Assembly (NCBI GenBank): GCA_020718605.1
Contig: DYRR01000004.1
Coordinates: 1-35,268, forward strand
Source of the DNA: Chthoniobacter flavus
GTDB taxonomy: Bacteria; Verrucomicrobiota; Verrucomicrobiia; Chthoniobacterales; CAKUMP01
Length of the DNA: 35,268 nt
Reading direction: 5' to 3'
Under the pieces are notes generated by a model. It was not told where the DNA came from. It made no database searches and was given only the letters and a program-made list of their open reading frames with translations. Below are positions 8,656 to 17,757 of this stretch, in pieces. The position numbers and the translations under genes were made by a program. How positions within the stretch are numbered: the stretch's first letter is position 1; each line of letters opens with the position of its first letter.

Positions 8656-8684
8656 TTGACAGACCCCGCAGCATTCACTAGCCT
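8656..8684 (+). promoter_or_regulatory. Predicted promoter of the tandem secretion ATPase genes
   Basis: Consensus TTGACA (8656-8661), 17-bp spacer, TAGCCT (8679-8684). Transcription would begin near 8691, leaving a leader of about 54 nt before the GTG at 8745, the longest leader among the promoters predicted here. Confidence 0.5.
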
Positions 8685-8744
8685 GCCGTCCCACAGTCGT
8701 CCCGCCCGACTGCACCGCTTCTCCCCACCTCCCTCCTTCATACC

Positions 8745-10451
8745 GTGGCCCACAACGACGACTACATTTTAGATATCCTGCTGGATGCGGGACTGGCAAC
8801 CCGCTCGCAAATCGAACACGCCCGCGCGGGTGCCACCGCCAACCACCGGAGTGCGGTGGAGCAGATCGTGGTGGATGGCGTGCTCTCCCAGGAGGATGTT
8901 TCCCGGACGCTCGCCGCGCATTCGAGCATGGATTTTGTGGATCTCTCGCAGGTGAGCGTCTCCCCCGAGATCATCGCCACGATGCCCGTCGAGTTCGCGC
9001 GGCGATACCGGGTGGTCCCCGTCGCCAACACCGAGGCGGGGTTGGTGGTCGCAATCAGCGATCCGCTCAACTTCGAAACGCTCGACAGTCTCCGATTCCT
9101 GCTCAAACGCGAAGTGGAGCTGGTCTGCGCCACCGAGGATCAGATCAAGGCCGCCCTCATCAAGTACTACGGGTCTGCGGACGACGCCGCCGACGAGTTG
9201 ATGAAGCAGCTCGGCGGGGACATCGATCTCGGCAGCGTCCATTTGGGTGCGGAGGGACAGGCCGAGGGAGACTCCGCCGACGCACCCATCATCAAGATGG
9301 TGTCCTCCATGATCCTCGAAGCGCACCGGCTCCGGGCGAGTGACATCCACATCGAACCGCTCGAGAACCGGTTGCGCGTCCGGTTCCGCATCGACGGTGT
9401 GATGCAGGAAATGCAGAACCCTCCCAAGAAACTGCAGTCCGCCATCGTGAGCCGCATCAAGATCATGACCGGCTCGATGTCGATCGCCGAAAAGCGCCTG
9501 CCCCAGGACGGACGCATCCAGGTGAAGATGGGCAAGAACGCGGTCGATCTGCGTGTCTCCACCATTCCGTGCACGCACGGCGAGAGCGTGGTGATGCGTA
9601 TCCTCGACAAGACTTCTCTCATGATCGGCATGTCGGAGCTGGGATTCCTGAGCGATGACCAGGAGATTTTCGAACGGCTGGTGGCGCTGCCCGACGGCAT
9701 CCTGCTGGTCACCGGCCCCACCGGCTCGGGCAAGACCACCACGCTCTACGCCTGCCTCAATTACATCAACAAACCCGACCGCAAAATCATCACGGTGGAG
9801 GATCCCGTGGAATATCAGATGACCGGCATCAACCAGGTGCAGGTGCTCCCCGAAATCGGCATGGATTTCCCGCGCGCCCTGCGGTCCATCCTGCGCCAGG
9901 CGCCCAACATCATCATGATCGGTGAAATCCGCGATGCAGAGACGGCGAACATCGCCATCAACGCCAGTCTCACCGGTCACCTTGTGCTGAGCACCCTCCA
10001 CACCAACGACGCCCCGAGCGCCGTGGCCCGCCTCGTGGACATCGGGGTGCAGCCCTTCCTGGTCTCCAGCTCGATCCGCGCGATCATGGCCCAGCGTCTC
10101 GTCCGCAAAAACTGCGCGAACTGCCGCGCACCGCACGAGATGAACGAAAGCGAACTATCCGCGCTCAACATCGATCCCTCCCAGACCCAGCTCGTGAATG
10201 TGATGAAGGGAACCGGATGCGAACTGTGCCGACGCACCGGATACAAGGGACGCATGGGTATTTTCGAGATATTCCTGGTGGACGACGAGGTGCGGCGCAT
10301 GGTCAATGAGCGCTCCTCCACAATTCAGCTCCGCGAGCGCGCCCGCCAGCTTGGCATGCGCACTCTGCGGGAGGACGGCGTCCGCAAAGTTCTCTCGGGA
10401 CTTACCACACCGGATGAAGTGATCACCTCCACGATGTCCGACGCCAACTGA
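8745..10451 (+). CDS. Type II secretion/type IV pilus assembly ATPase GspE/PilB, copy 1
   Basis: 568 residues, GTG start. A cytoplasmic hexameric ATPase that powers pseudopilus or pilus assembly at the inner membrane. N-terminal MshEN/T2SSE-N region (about 1-160), then the catalytic core: SDIHIEP Asp-box region, Walker A GPTGSGKTTTL (about 324-334, Lys330), Asp box ITVEDPVEY, Walker B IIMIGEIRD (about 388-396), His box LSTLHTNDAPSA, and a tetracysteine zinc site (C457/C460, C492/C495). The length fits extension ATPases (PilB/GspE) rather than PilT. The next gene begins 5 bp downstream. No gspF/pilC or pseudopilin gene is in the window, so pilus versus secretion cannot be decided. Confidence 0.95.
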   Translation: MAHNDDYILDILLDAGLATRSQIEHARAGATANHRSAVEQIVVDGVLSQEDVSRTLAAHSSMDFVDLSQVSVSPEIIATMPVEFARRYRVVPVANTEAGLVVAISDPLNFETLDSLRFLLKREVELVCATEDQIKAALIKYYGSADDAADELMKQLGGDIDLGSVHLGAEGQAEGDSADAPIIKMVSSMILEAHRLRASDIHIEPLENRLRVRFRIDGVMQEMQNPPKKLQSAIVSRIKIMTGSMSIAEKRLPQDGRIQVKMGKNAVDLRVSTIPCTHGESVVMRILDKTSLMIGMSELGFLSDDQEIFERLVALPDGILLVTGPTGSGKTTTLYACLNYINKPDRKIITVEDPVEYQMTGINQVQVLPEIGMDFPRALRSILRQAPNIIMIGEIRDAETANIAINASLTGHLVLSTLHTNDAPSAVARLVDIGVQPFLVSSSIRAIMAQRLVRKNCANCRAPHEMNESELSALNIDPSQTQLVNVMKGTGCELCRRTGYKGRMGIFEIFLVDDEVRRMVNERSSTIQLRERARQLGMRTLREDGVRKVLSGLTTPDEVITSTMSDAN

Positions 10452-10456
10452 TCCCT

Positions 10457-12142
10457 ATGAACGCAAAACAAGTGCTAGATCTTTTCGTGGACCAGGGGAT
10501 CGTTCACCCCGATCAGGTGGACGACATCCAGCAGGAGATGAGCAACACCGGCAAGAGCATCGTCCAGGTGCTCATCGATTTCGAGTTCATCACCGAGGAC
10601 CAGTTCTATCATGTGATCGCGCAGGCACTCGCCTCCGAGGTGATCGACATCCGCGAGTTCGAGCCGTCCGCCGAGCTGCTCAAGGAGATTCCCGGCGGTC
10701 TGGCCCGGCTGCATCAGGCACTTCCGATCGGATCCGTGGATGGCGTCCTGCAGATCGCGCTCGCGGATCCGCTCAATCCGCAGACCGCCGAGGACCTGAG
10801 GTTTGCGCTGGGCAAGGACATTCAGGTGCTCATCGCTCCGACCTATCAGGTTGAAGAGGCCGTGGGCAAATACTACGGAGCCGACACCACCAGCATGGAC
10901 GACATCCTCGCCCAGCTTGGGGGCGCGGAACTCGAATTCGGAGGGGGCGACCAGAGCGACACGCAGAATGTCGAGGCCGAGGCCAATGCGACCCCCATTG
11001 TCCGGTTTGTCGATCTCATCCTCTACCAGGCCATCCAGGACCGCGCGAGTGACATCCATTTCGAGCCGTTTGAGAATGAGTTCAAAATCCGCTACCGGGT
11101 CGATGGCGCGCTCTACGAGATGGCGCCCCCCCCGCGGCATCTCGCGCTGCCGGTGATCTCGCGCGTGAAGGTGATGAGCAATCTGAACATCGCCGAGCGC
11201 CGCCTGCCCCAGGACGGGCGCATCCAGAAAGTCATTGCCGGGCGTCCGGTGGACCTTCGTGTCTCCACGCTGCCCACGCAGTTCGGCGAGAGCGTGGTGC
11301 TGCGCGTGCTCGATCGTTCCACGGTGAATCTCGATCTCGAAACGCTCGGGATGCCGGAGTACATCTACAGCTACATCCTGCACACCATCGAGAAACCCAA
11401 CGGCATCTTCATCGTCACGGGCCCCACGGGATCGGGAAAGACCACCACGCTCTACTCCTGTCTGCGCAAGATCAACACGATCGATTCCAAGCTTCTCACC
11501 GCCGAAGACCCGGTCGAATACGACATCGAGGGCATCATGCAGGTGCCGGTCAACGACGCCATCGGGCTCACGTTCGGCCGGGCTCTGCGCGCCTTCCTGC
11601 GCCAGGACCCCGACCGGATCATGGTGGGGGAAACACGCGACCTCGAAACGGCGCAGATTTCCATCCAGGCATCGCTCACCGGCCATCTGGTCTTCACCAC
11701 GCTCCACACCAACGACGCCCCCGGTGCGGTGACCCGCCTCATCGACATGGGCACCGAACCGTTCCTGATCTCCGCCGCCCTCGAAGCCGTGCTTGGCCAG
11801 CGGCTCATCCGCAAGATCTGCGACAACTGCCGCACCGCCTACGAGCCCAGCGAGGCGCTGCTCTCGCAGCTCGGGCTTTCCCCGCACGAGATCGGAGAGA
11901 AACATTTCTACTACGGCAAAGGCTGCGACGCCTGCAACCATACGGGATACAAGGGGCGCAAGGGCATTTACGAACTGCTGGACATCACCGACCCCCTGCG
12001 CGAACTCATCAACCAGCGCGCACCCTCTCTGGTGCTCCGCCAGAAAGCCATTGAGCTCGGCATGGTGACCCTGCGCGACGACGGCCTGCGCAATATCTAC
12101 GAGGGTGACACCACGATCGAGGAAGTGCTCAAATATACCTGA
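10457..12142 (+). CDS. Type II secretion/type IV pilus assembly ATPase GspE/PilB, copy 2
   Basis: 561 residues, same architecture as copy 1: N-terminal MshEN-like region, SDIHFEP, Walker A GPTGSGKTTTL (about 322-332, Lys328), AEDPVEY, Walker B RIMVGETRD, FTTLHTNDAPGA, and four cysteines (C455/C458, C490/C493). The Walker B replaces IGEIRD with VGETRD, and the linker after the N-domain differs, so the copies are diverged paralogues rather than a recent duplication. Both look catalytically intact. They probably form one operon and may serve two systems, or mixed or alternative motors. Confidence 0.95.
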   Translation: MNAKQVLDLFVDQGIVHPDQVDDIQQEMSNTGKSIVQVLIDFEFITEDQFYHVIAQALASEVIDIREFEPSAELLKEIPGGLARLHQALPIGSVDGVLQIALADPLNPQTAEDLRFALGKDIQVLIAPTYQVEEAVGKYYGADTTSMDDILAQLGGAELEFGGGDQSDTQNVEAEANATPIVRFVDLILYQAIQDRASDIHFEPFENEFKIRYRVDGALYEMAPPPRHLALPVISRVKVMSNLNIAERRLPQDGRIQKVIAGRPVDLRVSTLPTQFGESVVLRVLDRSTVNLDLETLGMPEYIYSYILHTIEKPNGIFIVTGPTGSGKTTTLYSCLRKINTIDSKLLTAEDPVEYDIEGIMQVPVNDAIGLTFGRALRAFLRQDPDRIMVGETRDLETAQISIQASLTGHLVFTTLHTNDAPGAVTRLIDMGTEPFLISAALEAVLGQRLIRKICDNCRTAYEPSEALLSQLGLSPHEIGEKHFYYGKGCDACNHTGYKGRKGIYELLDITDPLRELINQRAPSLVLRQKAIELGMVTLRDDGLRNIYEGDTTIEEVLKYT

Positions 12143-12173
12143 GCGCTCCAGCCACCCCAGGTTGCGGGTGCGC

Positions 12174-12202
12174 TTGCATATTCTCACGGGGAAAGCTTTA
12201 CT
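12174..12202 (+). promoter_or_regulatory. Predicted promoter of the exbB-exbD-TPR operon
   Basis: TTGCAT (12174-12179), 17-bp spacer, TTTACT (12197-12202). The start of transcription near 12209 lies after the GTG at 12205, so ATG 12220 is the better start for exbB. Confidence 0.4.
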
Positions 12203-12219
12203 GTGTGATCCATCGAGTC

Positions 12220-13047
12220 ATGAAAAAAATATTGCCTTTGCTTGCAATCCTCGCACCCATGGTTCTGTCCGCCCAGGAGCCGGGACCAAAACCCGCGGGA
12301 GACCTCCCTCCTTTCACCACCGTCTGGGAAATTATCCTGTCGGGCGGCTGGGTGATGATTCCACTCGGGGGGTTGTCCTTTATCGCGGTCACGCTCATCC
12401 TGGTGTACCTTTTCACGCTCCGTCGCAGTGCGGCGGTGACCTCCCACTACAAACACACCGCCGAGACCCTGCTTCGCAAAGGGGATTTCGCCGGGCTCAT
12501 CGCCATTTCCAACCGCCACGGCGAGGCCCTGGCGCGCGTGGTGCAGCGGACCCTGGAGTTTTTGCAGCACAATCCCCGGACCAACTTCCGCCTGCTGCGC
12601 GAGATCGCCGAGACCGAGGGGGCGCGGCGCGCCGCAGGATTTCATCAGCAGATCACCTATCTGGCCGATGTGGGGTCCATCGCGCCGATGGTCGGGCTTT
12701 TTGGCACGGTGGTGGGTATGATCCAAAGCTTCTCGGTGCTGGCCGGCGATGTGGCGGCCAGTCGGCCCATGATGCTGGCCGAGGGTGTGTCGGTGGCGCT
12801 CATCACCACGGCGGCGGGTCTTCTCATCGGCATTCCTTCGCTGGCCTTCCACGCCTACTTCCGGGGGCGCGTGGGCACGCTCATCTCCGATCTCGAATCC
12901 GCTTCCACCGACATGCTGGCGCTCATTGCGCTGCATTTTCAGGATGCCGGTGCGACCGCCCCAGAGCCGGGGCGTGCCACGGGGAATGAGCGCGGGAAGG
13001 CTTCGTCGGTGAGGGTGTCCTCCCCGCTTTTTGACGATGATTTTTGA
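12220..13047 (+). CDS. exbB: ExbB/TolQ/MotA-type proton channel protein with N-terminal signal-like extension
   Basis: 275 residues from ATG 12220. The first 20 residues (MKKILPLLAILAPMVLSAQ) look like a cleavable signal peptide, as in many environmental ExbB homologues. Three membrane helices follow (near residues 40-65, 150-175 and 190-215). The MotA_ExbB core is seen in DVGSIAPMVGLFGTVVGMIQSF and AEGVSVALITTAAGLLIGIP. With ExbD it forms a pmf-driven motor in the inner membrane that energises an outer-membrane process. The C-terminal tail is charged and low in complexity. A GTG at 12205 with a possible GGGGA site is an alternative start. exbD begins 9 bp downstream. Confidence 0.92.
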   Translation: MKKILPLLAILAPMVLSAQEPGPKPAGDLPPFTTVWEIILSGGWVMIPLGGLSFIAVTLILVYLFTLRRSAAVTSHYKHTAETLLRKGDFAGLIAISNRHGEALARVVQRTLEFLQHNPRTNFRLLREIAETEGARRAAGFHQQITYLADVGSIAPMVGLFGTVVGMIQSFSVLAGDVAASRPMMLAEGVSVALITTAAGLLIGIPSLAFHAYFRGRVGTLISDLESASTDMLALIALHFQDAGATAPEPGRATGNERGKASSVRVSSPLFDDDF

Positions 13048-13056
13048 GGCCGGTCT

Positions 13057-13482
13057 ATGAACTTCACCCGGCACATCAAATCCCACACCGCCGAGCTGCC
13101 CATCGCTCCGATGATCGATGTGGTGTTTCTGCTGCTTATTTTCTTTATTGTCACCTGGAACTTCGCGCGCTGGGAGACCGAGTTGGACGTGACGGTGCCC
13201 GCCGCAAAAGAAGGCAAGGAAAGCCGGCACTCCGTGGGGGAGATTATCGTGAATGTGAAATCCGACGGCGCCATCGTGGTGAACCGGCAAACCCTCTCCG
13301 ACGCGCAGCTTCTGGATAAACTCATCAGCATCGCCAAACTTTATCCCGACCAGGCGGTCATCCTGCGCGGGGATGAAAACGTCGGCTACAGCCATATCGT
13401 GGGCGTGCTGGATATCTGTCGGCAGGCCAATATCTGGAACATTCTCTTCGCCACCGCCCGCCCCGAAGACGTTCACCGATGA
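13057..13482 (+). CDS. exbD: ExbD/TolR-type biopolymer transport protein
   Basis: 141 residues: a short cytoplasmic N-terminus, one membrane helix with the functional Asp in IAPMIDVVFLLLIFFIVT (about 18-35), and a periplasmic domain (about 45-140) ending in YSHIVGVLDICRQANIWNI, as in the TolR/ExbD fold. It is the partner of the preceding ExbB-like protein. Its TGA overlaps the ATG of the TPR gene (ATGA), so the TPR protein is very likely made in step with the motor. No TonB or TolB gene is in the window. Confidence 0.93.
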   Translation: MNFTRHIKSHTAELPIAPMIDVVFLLLIFFIVTWNFARWETELDVTVPAAKEGKESRHSVGEIIVNVKSDGAIVVNRQTLSDAQLLDKLISIAKLYPDQAVILRGDENVGYSHIVGVLDICRQANIWNILFATARPEDVHR

Positions 13483-16022
13483 ATTGCCCCCGTCGCGTCC
13501 TCGCGCTTCTATTCTGCGGTCTTCCTCTGGTTCCCGTTTTTTTGTCCGGGCAGATCCCCGCCGGAGCGGAGCCCGAGGTGCGGCGCGCAATTCCAGTGGA
13601 GCCTCCCATGGCCCCCGCTGTGGCCGTTCTCCCCGCAGCCACACCCAGCCCCACTCCGGAGGGCCCCCGCACGGCGCCGGCGGTTCCTTTCGACGCACCG
13701 ATTCCGGCACCCCCGCCGGGGTCCGCAGCCGCGCAGGGCGAGCCCGCCGATCCCGGAATCCGGATGGCTCCCGGTGCCGGCGTTTCCATGACCCCGGAGC
13801 AGGCGCAGTTTGAAAGCGCCAACCGGCAGTATGCCCGCAAGGCGTTTGAGTTTGCCGCTTCGGAGTACGAAGCCTATCTGCAAATGTTCCGCGCCGGGGC
13901 TTATCGCCAGGCCGCGCTGTTCCGTCTGGGGGAGTGCTTCCGCGCCATGGGGAACACCAACAACGCCCGCCAAATTTATGAGAGGCTGCTGGCAGAATTT
14001 CAGACCGGCGAGTTTGTGGGGCCCACCGCCTACCGCCTTGCCGAGATGTATTTCTCCACGGCCAACTATCGCGCGGCCCTGCCGCTCTACGAAACCGCCT
14101 CCCGCCGGTTGACGGACCCCGCCGTCCGTCTTGCCTGCACCTATCGCGAGGCGCGCTGTCTGGAACTCCTGGATCGCCCGGAATCCGCCCGGGCGGCCTA
14201 CCGCGCCGTGCTGGCTGAGAAAGGCGACAATCCCTATCGAGACGCCTCGCTGCTTTCCATGGCCGGGATTTCGGAAAAAACGGACCGTCCGCGCGAAGCG
14301 CTTGAAGCCTATGTGAGCCTTGCCAACTCGGGCAACAAGCCGGCACTGCGCTGCGAAGCTGCGGTGAAGGGTGGGGTGGTGGCCGCCAAGCTCGGGAATA
14401 CGGACCGCGCCCGGTCTCTGTATTCCATGGCGCTGGGATTCAAGGAGGCCGGGGCCTGGGCCGGCCTGGCCAGGCTGGGATTGCTGCGCCTCTCCTACGA
14501 GGAAGGCGACTACCAGAAAGTGCTCGATGCCTTCGGCGAAACGGTGGACGCCTTTCCGGAAGACGCCCGGGCCGAGGCCCTGCTCATCGCGGCAAACACT
14601 CGGCGGCAGCTCGGCAAGCACACCGAGGCCGGCGCGGACTACGACGCCATCATCACCCGCTATCCCGGATCGCCCCAGGCGGAGGAAGCGGCCTTTCAGA
14701 GGTTGGTGAGCCTTTACAGCCTGGGCGGAACCGATATTCCCACGCGAATAGACGAGTTCCTGGCCGGGAATCCGCCCGCCCGCCAGGCCGACCAGGCGCG
14801 TCTGCTCAAGGCCGAGTATTTCTACAAAGAAGGCCAGTTCGGCCCCGCTGCGGATGTCTATGAGACACTCCCCGAGTCGTCGCTTTCGGCCCCGTTCAAA
14901 GCCGACGCTCTCTTCAAGCTGGGCTGGTGCCGGGGACAGACGGGACAGAACGACAAGGCGATCGCCGCGTTCACCGCGTTCCTGGACAAACATTCCGTTC
15001 ACCCGCTGGCAGCATCCGCGCTGGCCCGGCGCGGACTCGCCTCCCAGCAGTCCGGAGATTTTGCCTCAGCGCTCGCGGATTTCAGCACCGTGATAGAGAA
15101 ACATCCCAAGGCCAAGGAACGCGAAATCGCGCTCCAGCAAAAAGCACTCATCCTCGGCCAGCGCAAGGATAACGCGGGCATGGCGGATACCTTTGCCAGA
15201 CTGCTGGCGGACTATCCCAAATCCGCCGCCGCCGCCCAGGCCAACTATTGGATCGGCTGGGTGCGCTTTGAGGACAAGAAATATCGGGACGCCGTCCCGC
15301 CTCTCACGAAAGCCCGCACGGCCGATGAAGCCGGATATTTTGACCGCGCCACCCTGCGCATCACGCTGGCGCTTTATTATCTCGAGGACCGGGACGCCTG
15401 TGCCCGGGAAGCCGATCTTTATCTCTCCCGCAAAACTCCGATCGCCCTTCCCTCCGACATTCTCCACTGGCTCGGGGCGGAATACCTCGGCGCTGGGCAG
15501 TATGCCGCCGCCGGCAAATATCTCACCGTTCTGGCGGAGCGAGAAAATCCCTCCCCTCCGCCGGAGGATACCTGGCTGTTGCTGGGCCGGGCGCGGATCG
15601 GCCTGTCGCAATGGGAGGATGCGTTCGCGGCATTAAAAACCTATCTTGGCAAAGCCCAATCTCCACAGGATCAGGCATCCGGCTATCTCGTCCTGGCCCA
15701 GGCCCAGATCGAAGCCGGGCGGTTCGGGGACGCCGAAGCCTCCGTCGAGACACTGCTTCGGCTGCGTCCGGAAGGCAGACTGAATGCGGAGGGCCGACTT
15801 CTCAACGGTGAGATTCTCTTTGCCCGTGGCCGGTATGAGGATGCCGCCAAGGCATTCCTGAGCGTGTCGGTGCTTCACGACGATCCGAAGATCACCCCGC
15901 GCGCCATCGAACGGGCTGTCGCCGCGTACACAAAGTCCGGCGATACCGCCGAGGCCGCCAAACTTTTCAACCAACTGCGCACCCGCTTTCCAGAATACAA
16001 ATTCTCCGTTGTGGCTCCGTGA
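13479..16022 (+). CDS. Large secreted TPR-repeat protein coupled to ExbBD
   Basis: 847 residues. Signal peptide (RRVLALLFCGLPLVPVFLSG), a Pro/Ala-rich linker (about 26-105), then tetratricopeptide-like helical repeats to the end, with recurring A-x-Y-x-x-[IVL]-L and YP/FP units such as YARKAFEFAASEYEAYLQMF and LADYPKSAAAAQANYWIGWV. Such periplasmic TPR proteins (compare YbgF/CpoB and BamD-like) act as scaffolds. Its translational coupling to exbD suggests a partner or effector of the motor in the periplasm. No enzymatic domain is visible. It converges on the minus-strand gene that ends at 16062. Confidence 0.9.
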   Translation: MNCPRRVLALLFCGLPLVPVFLSGQIPAGAEPEVRRAIPVEPPMAPAVAVLPAATPSPTPEGPRTAPAVPFDAPIPAPPPGSAAAQGEPADPGIRMAPGAGVSMTPEQAQFESANRQYARKAFEFAASEYEAYLQMFRAGAYRQAALFRLGECFRAMGNTNNARQIYERLLAEFQTGEFVGPTAYRLAEMYFSTANYRAALPLYETASRRLTDPAVRLACTYREARCLELLDRPESARAAYRAVLAEKGDNPYRDASLLSMAGISEKTDRPREALEAYVSLANSGNKPALRCEAAVKGGVVAAKLGNTDRARSLYSMALGFKEAGAWAGLARLGLLRLSYEEGDYQKVLDAFGETVDAFPEDARAEALLIAANTRRQLGKHTEAGADYDAIITRYPGSPQAEEAAFQRLVSLYSLGGTDIPTRIDEFLAGNPPARQADQARLLKAEYFYKEGQFGPAADVYETLPESSLSAPFKADALFKLGWCRGQTGQNDKAIAAFTAFLDKHSVHPLAASALARRGLASQQSGDFASALADFSTVIEKHPKAKEREIALQQKALILGQRKDNAGMADTFARLLADYPKSAAAAQANYWIGWVRFEDKKYRDAVPPLTKARTADEAGYFDRATLRITLALYYLEDRDACAREADLYLSRKTPIALPSDILHWLGAEYLGAGQYAAAGKYLTVLAERENPSPPPEDTWLLLGRARIGLSQWEDAFAALKTYLGKAQSPQDQASGYLVLAQAQIEAGRFGDAEASVETLLRLRPEGRLNAEGRLLNGEILFARGRYEDAAKAFLSVSVLHDDPKITPRAIERAVAAYTKSGDTAEAAKLFNQLRTRFPEYKFSVVAP

Positions 16023-16061
16023 GGCGTTGCAGCGGGGGCGCCGCTTCGAATCCGGGTGGTG

Positions 16062-17744
16062 TCACAAGGCTTCTATTTTATACAAGGCGGCTTTCGGGAC
16101 GCGTTTCCACAGGGTTTCCCCGTATGCCCAGGGGCGGGTGCTTTCGGGATAGAGGGCCGTTTCGCGCTCCCCCCAGAAAACATGGGTTGCGCCAAGCCTC
16201 CGCGCCGCCTGACCCCATCCCTCCCGGCCGTTCATGAGTGTGTCGAGGTCGCGAGTGGGTGCCGCATAGGGCAGGCCATGTCCCAACAAATGGCCGTTGT
16301 ATGCCATGGCCATCTTTCTGCCCAGCAGATAGGCCGGGTGATCATGCACCGGTGCCGTGGCAAGACGGGTTTCGCGCGGCAATTTTGCGAGCAGATGGCG
16401 GGCCTCGTCCAGTTCCTGGCGGTTGGCAATCGTGACGGCCGGAGCCCGCAATCCGCCAAAAAGCGACACGGCACCGGAGAAAAACAGCGCGATCAGCACC
16501 GCGCTCCTCCAGGCGGGATGCCATCCGGCCAGTGTCGTTCCCAGCACGGGAAGAATCCCGAGCCATGCCCAGATCATGAGTTTGGTGTTGTCCCAAAGCC
16601 ACGGGGCAAATCCGAAAAAGCAGCACGCCAGAAACAACAGCGCACAGGGCCAAACCCACGCGCGGGCTTCCGCATCGCGGCGTGTGGACCAGACCAACCA
16701 GGTGCCGAGAGGCAGCGAGATTCCGAAGTTCACCGTCCAAAACCAAAACACATTCTCCTCCGTCCGCATCCAGCCCGGAGCCCAGCGGACCGCGCCCGCC
16801 CCCGAGAATCCGTCGGTGACCAGCCAGAACAGCCCCACCATCGGAGGCAGCGCCGGCAGGAGCGAGCGGGCGATTTCTTTTCGTTTCCCGGCGGGGCCGA
16901 AACACAGCCAGGACCCCGCCAATCCGACCAGAAACAGAACCGAGTGTCCGTGAAACAGCGGCATGGCGACCAGCAGCAGCACTTCGACCCATCGTGGGAG
17001 CGGTCGTGTCGTGGGTGCGCCGCCCGGGCGAAGGCGTTCCCTCCACGAGCACAGGAGAAGCAGACCGGCGGGCAGCGCGAACAACAAACCGCGCTGGGTG
17101 ACGACCATGGAGAGAAATAGATTTTTCCAAGCCACAGCCCCCTGAAAATCCCGCAGGCCTATGCCGGAGAAAATGGCGAATCCCGCCAGACCACCCGCGA
17201 ACAACAATCCGGCCAGCCCGAGTGCTCCCGCCCACCGCAGCAAGGTCTGGTGAAGGCAGAACATCGCGAGGAGTCCCACCCATATCAGGGGTCGCTCCAA
17301 TCCGGCTCCCGCAAGCAGCAGGGCCGTATTGAGAAGATCCGAGCCGAACGGGTAATGGATGCCGCCCCCGGCGAGCAGGGGGTTGTCGGGCCAGAACGCG
17401 CCGCCGGCGAGATGCCGGATATAATTCATGTGCTTGGGAAGATCCCCGAGATTGTTGGCCGACTGCACCTTGATTGCGGTGCCCGATGTGAAGACCAGAA
17501 AAAAGAAACTCCGCCAAACCGCGAATGCGAACACGGCGGACATTCCCCATTGCCAGGGACCACGCGGGATCGTGAGCCAGGGTTCATGTCGCCAAGTTGA
17601 GGCGGGCAGTGCCGATACCATCGCGCCGACGGCAAGTGAAGCCCACGCCACGGGAGCGGAAAAAACTCCGGCGGCAAGGCCCAGCCCGGTTGCTGCAAGT
17701 CCAAACGCGGCGGTGCCGACGGTGAGAGAGGCGGCGAGTCTCAT
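16062..17744 (-). CDS. Polytopic membrane protein, possible lipid-linked glycosyltransferase-like
   Basis: 560 residues from the ATG at 17744 (MRLAASLTVGTAAFG), with about 11-13 hydrophobic helices spread along the sequence and a soluble C-terminal part (about 460-560) that contains WGERETALYPESTRPWAYGE. The motif HYPFGSDLLNTAL after a long first loop resembles large membrane glycosyltransferases and related DUF families, but no catalytic motif can be named. The track start at 17831 would lie within the upstream gene. It follows the secreted peptidase-like gene by 13 bp, so it probably belongs to the same four-gene transcript. Confidence 0.75.
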   Translation of the reverse strand: MRLAASLTVGTAAFGLAATGLGLAAGVFSAPVAWASLAVGAMVSALPASTWRHEPWLTIPRGPWQWGMSAVFAFAVWRSFFFLVFTSGTAIKVQSANNLGDLPKHMNYIRHLAGGAFWPDNPLLAGGGIHYPFGSDLLNTALLLAGAGLERPLIWVGLLAMFCLHQTLLRWAGALGLAGLLFAGGLAGFAIFSGIGLRDFQGAVAWKNLFLSMVVTQRGLLFALPAGLLLLCSWRERLRPGGAPTTRPLPRWVEVLLLVAMPLFHGHSVLFLVGLAGSWLCFGPAGKRKEIARSLLPALPPMVGLFWLVTDGFSGAGAVRWAPGWMRTEENVFWFWTVNFGISLPLGTWLVWSTRRDAEARAWVWPCALLFLACCFFGFAPWLWDNTKLMIWAWLGILPVLGTTLAGWHPAWRSAVLIALFFSGAVSLFGGLRAPAVTIANRQELDEARHLLAKLPRETRLATAPVHDHPAYLLGRKMAMAYNGHLLGHGLPYAAPTRDLDTLMNGREGWGQAARRLGATHVFWGERETALYPESTRPWAYGETLWKRVPKAALYKIEAL

Positions 17745-17757
17745 TCTGGAGGGGGAT

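Noticed and set aside
6745-8799. 684-codon ORF on the minus strand over ilvD
   Set aside because: Shadow of ilvD; composition is atypical and no motif is visible.
8769-12187. Long minus-strand ORFs (455 and 570 codons) opposite the ATPase genes
   Set aside because: Antisense to two clear ATPases with intact motifs; the translations mirror each other because the ATPases are paralogues.
12184-14346. 720-codon minus-strand ORF over exbB, exbD and the TPR gene
   Set aside because: Covers three convincing genes in the opposite direction and starts inside the TPR gene; shadow.
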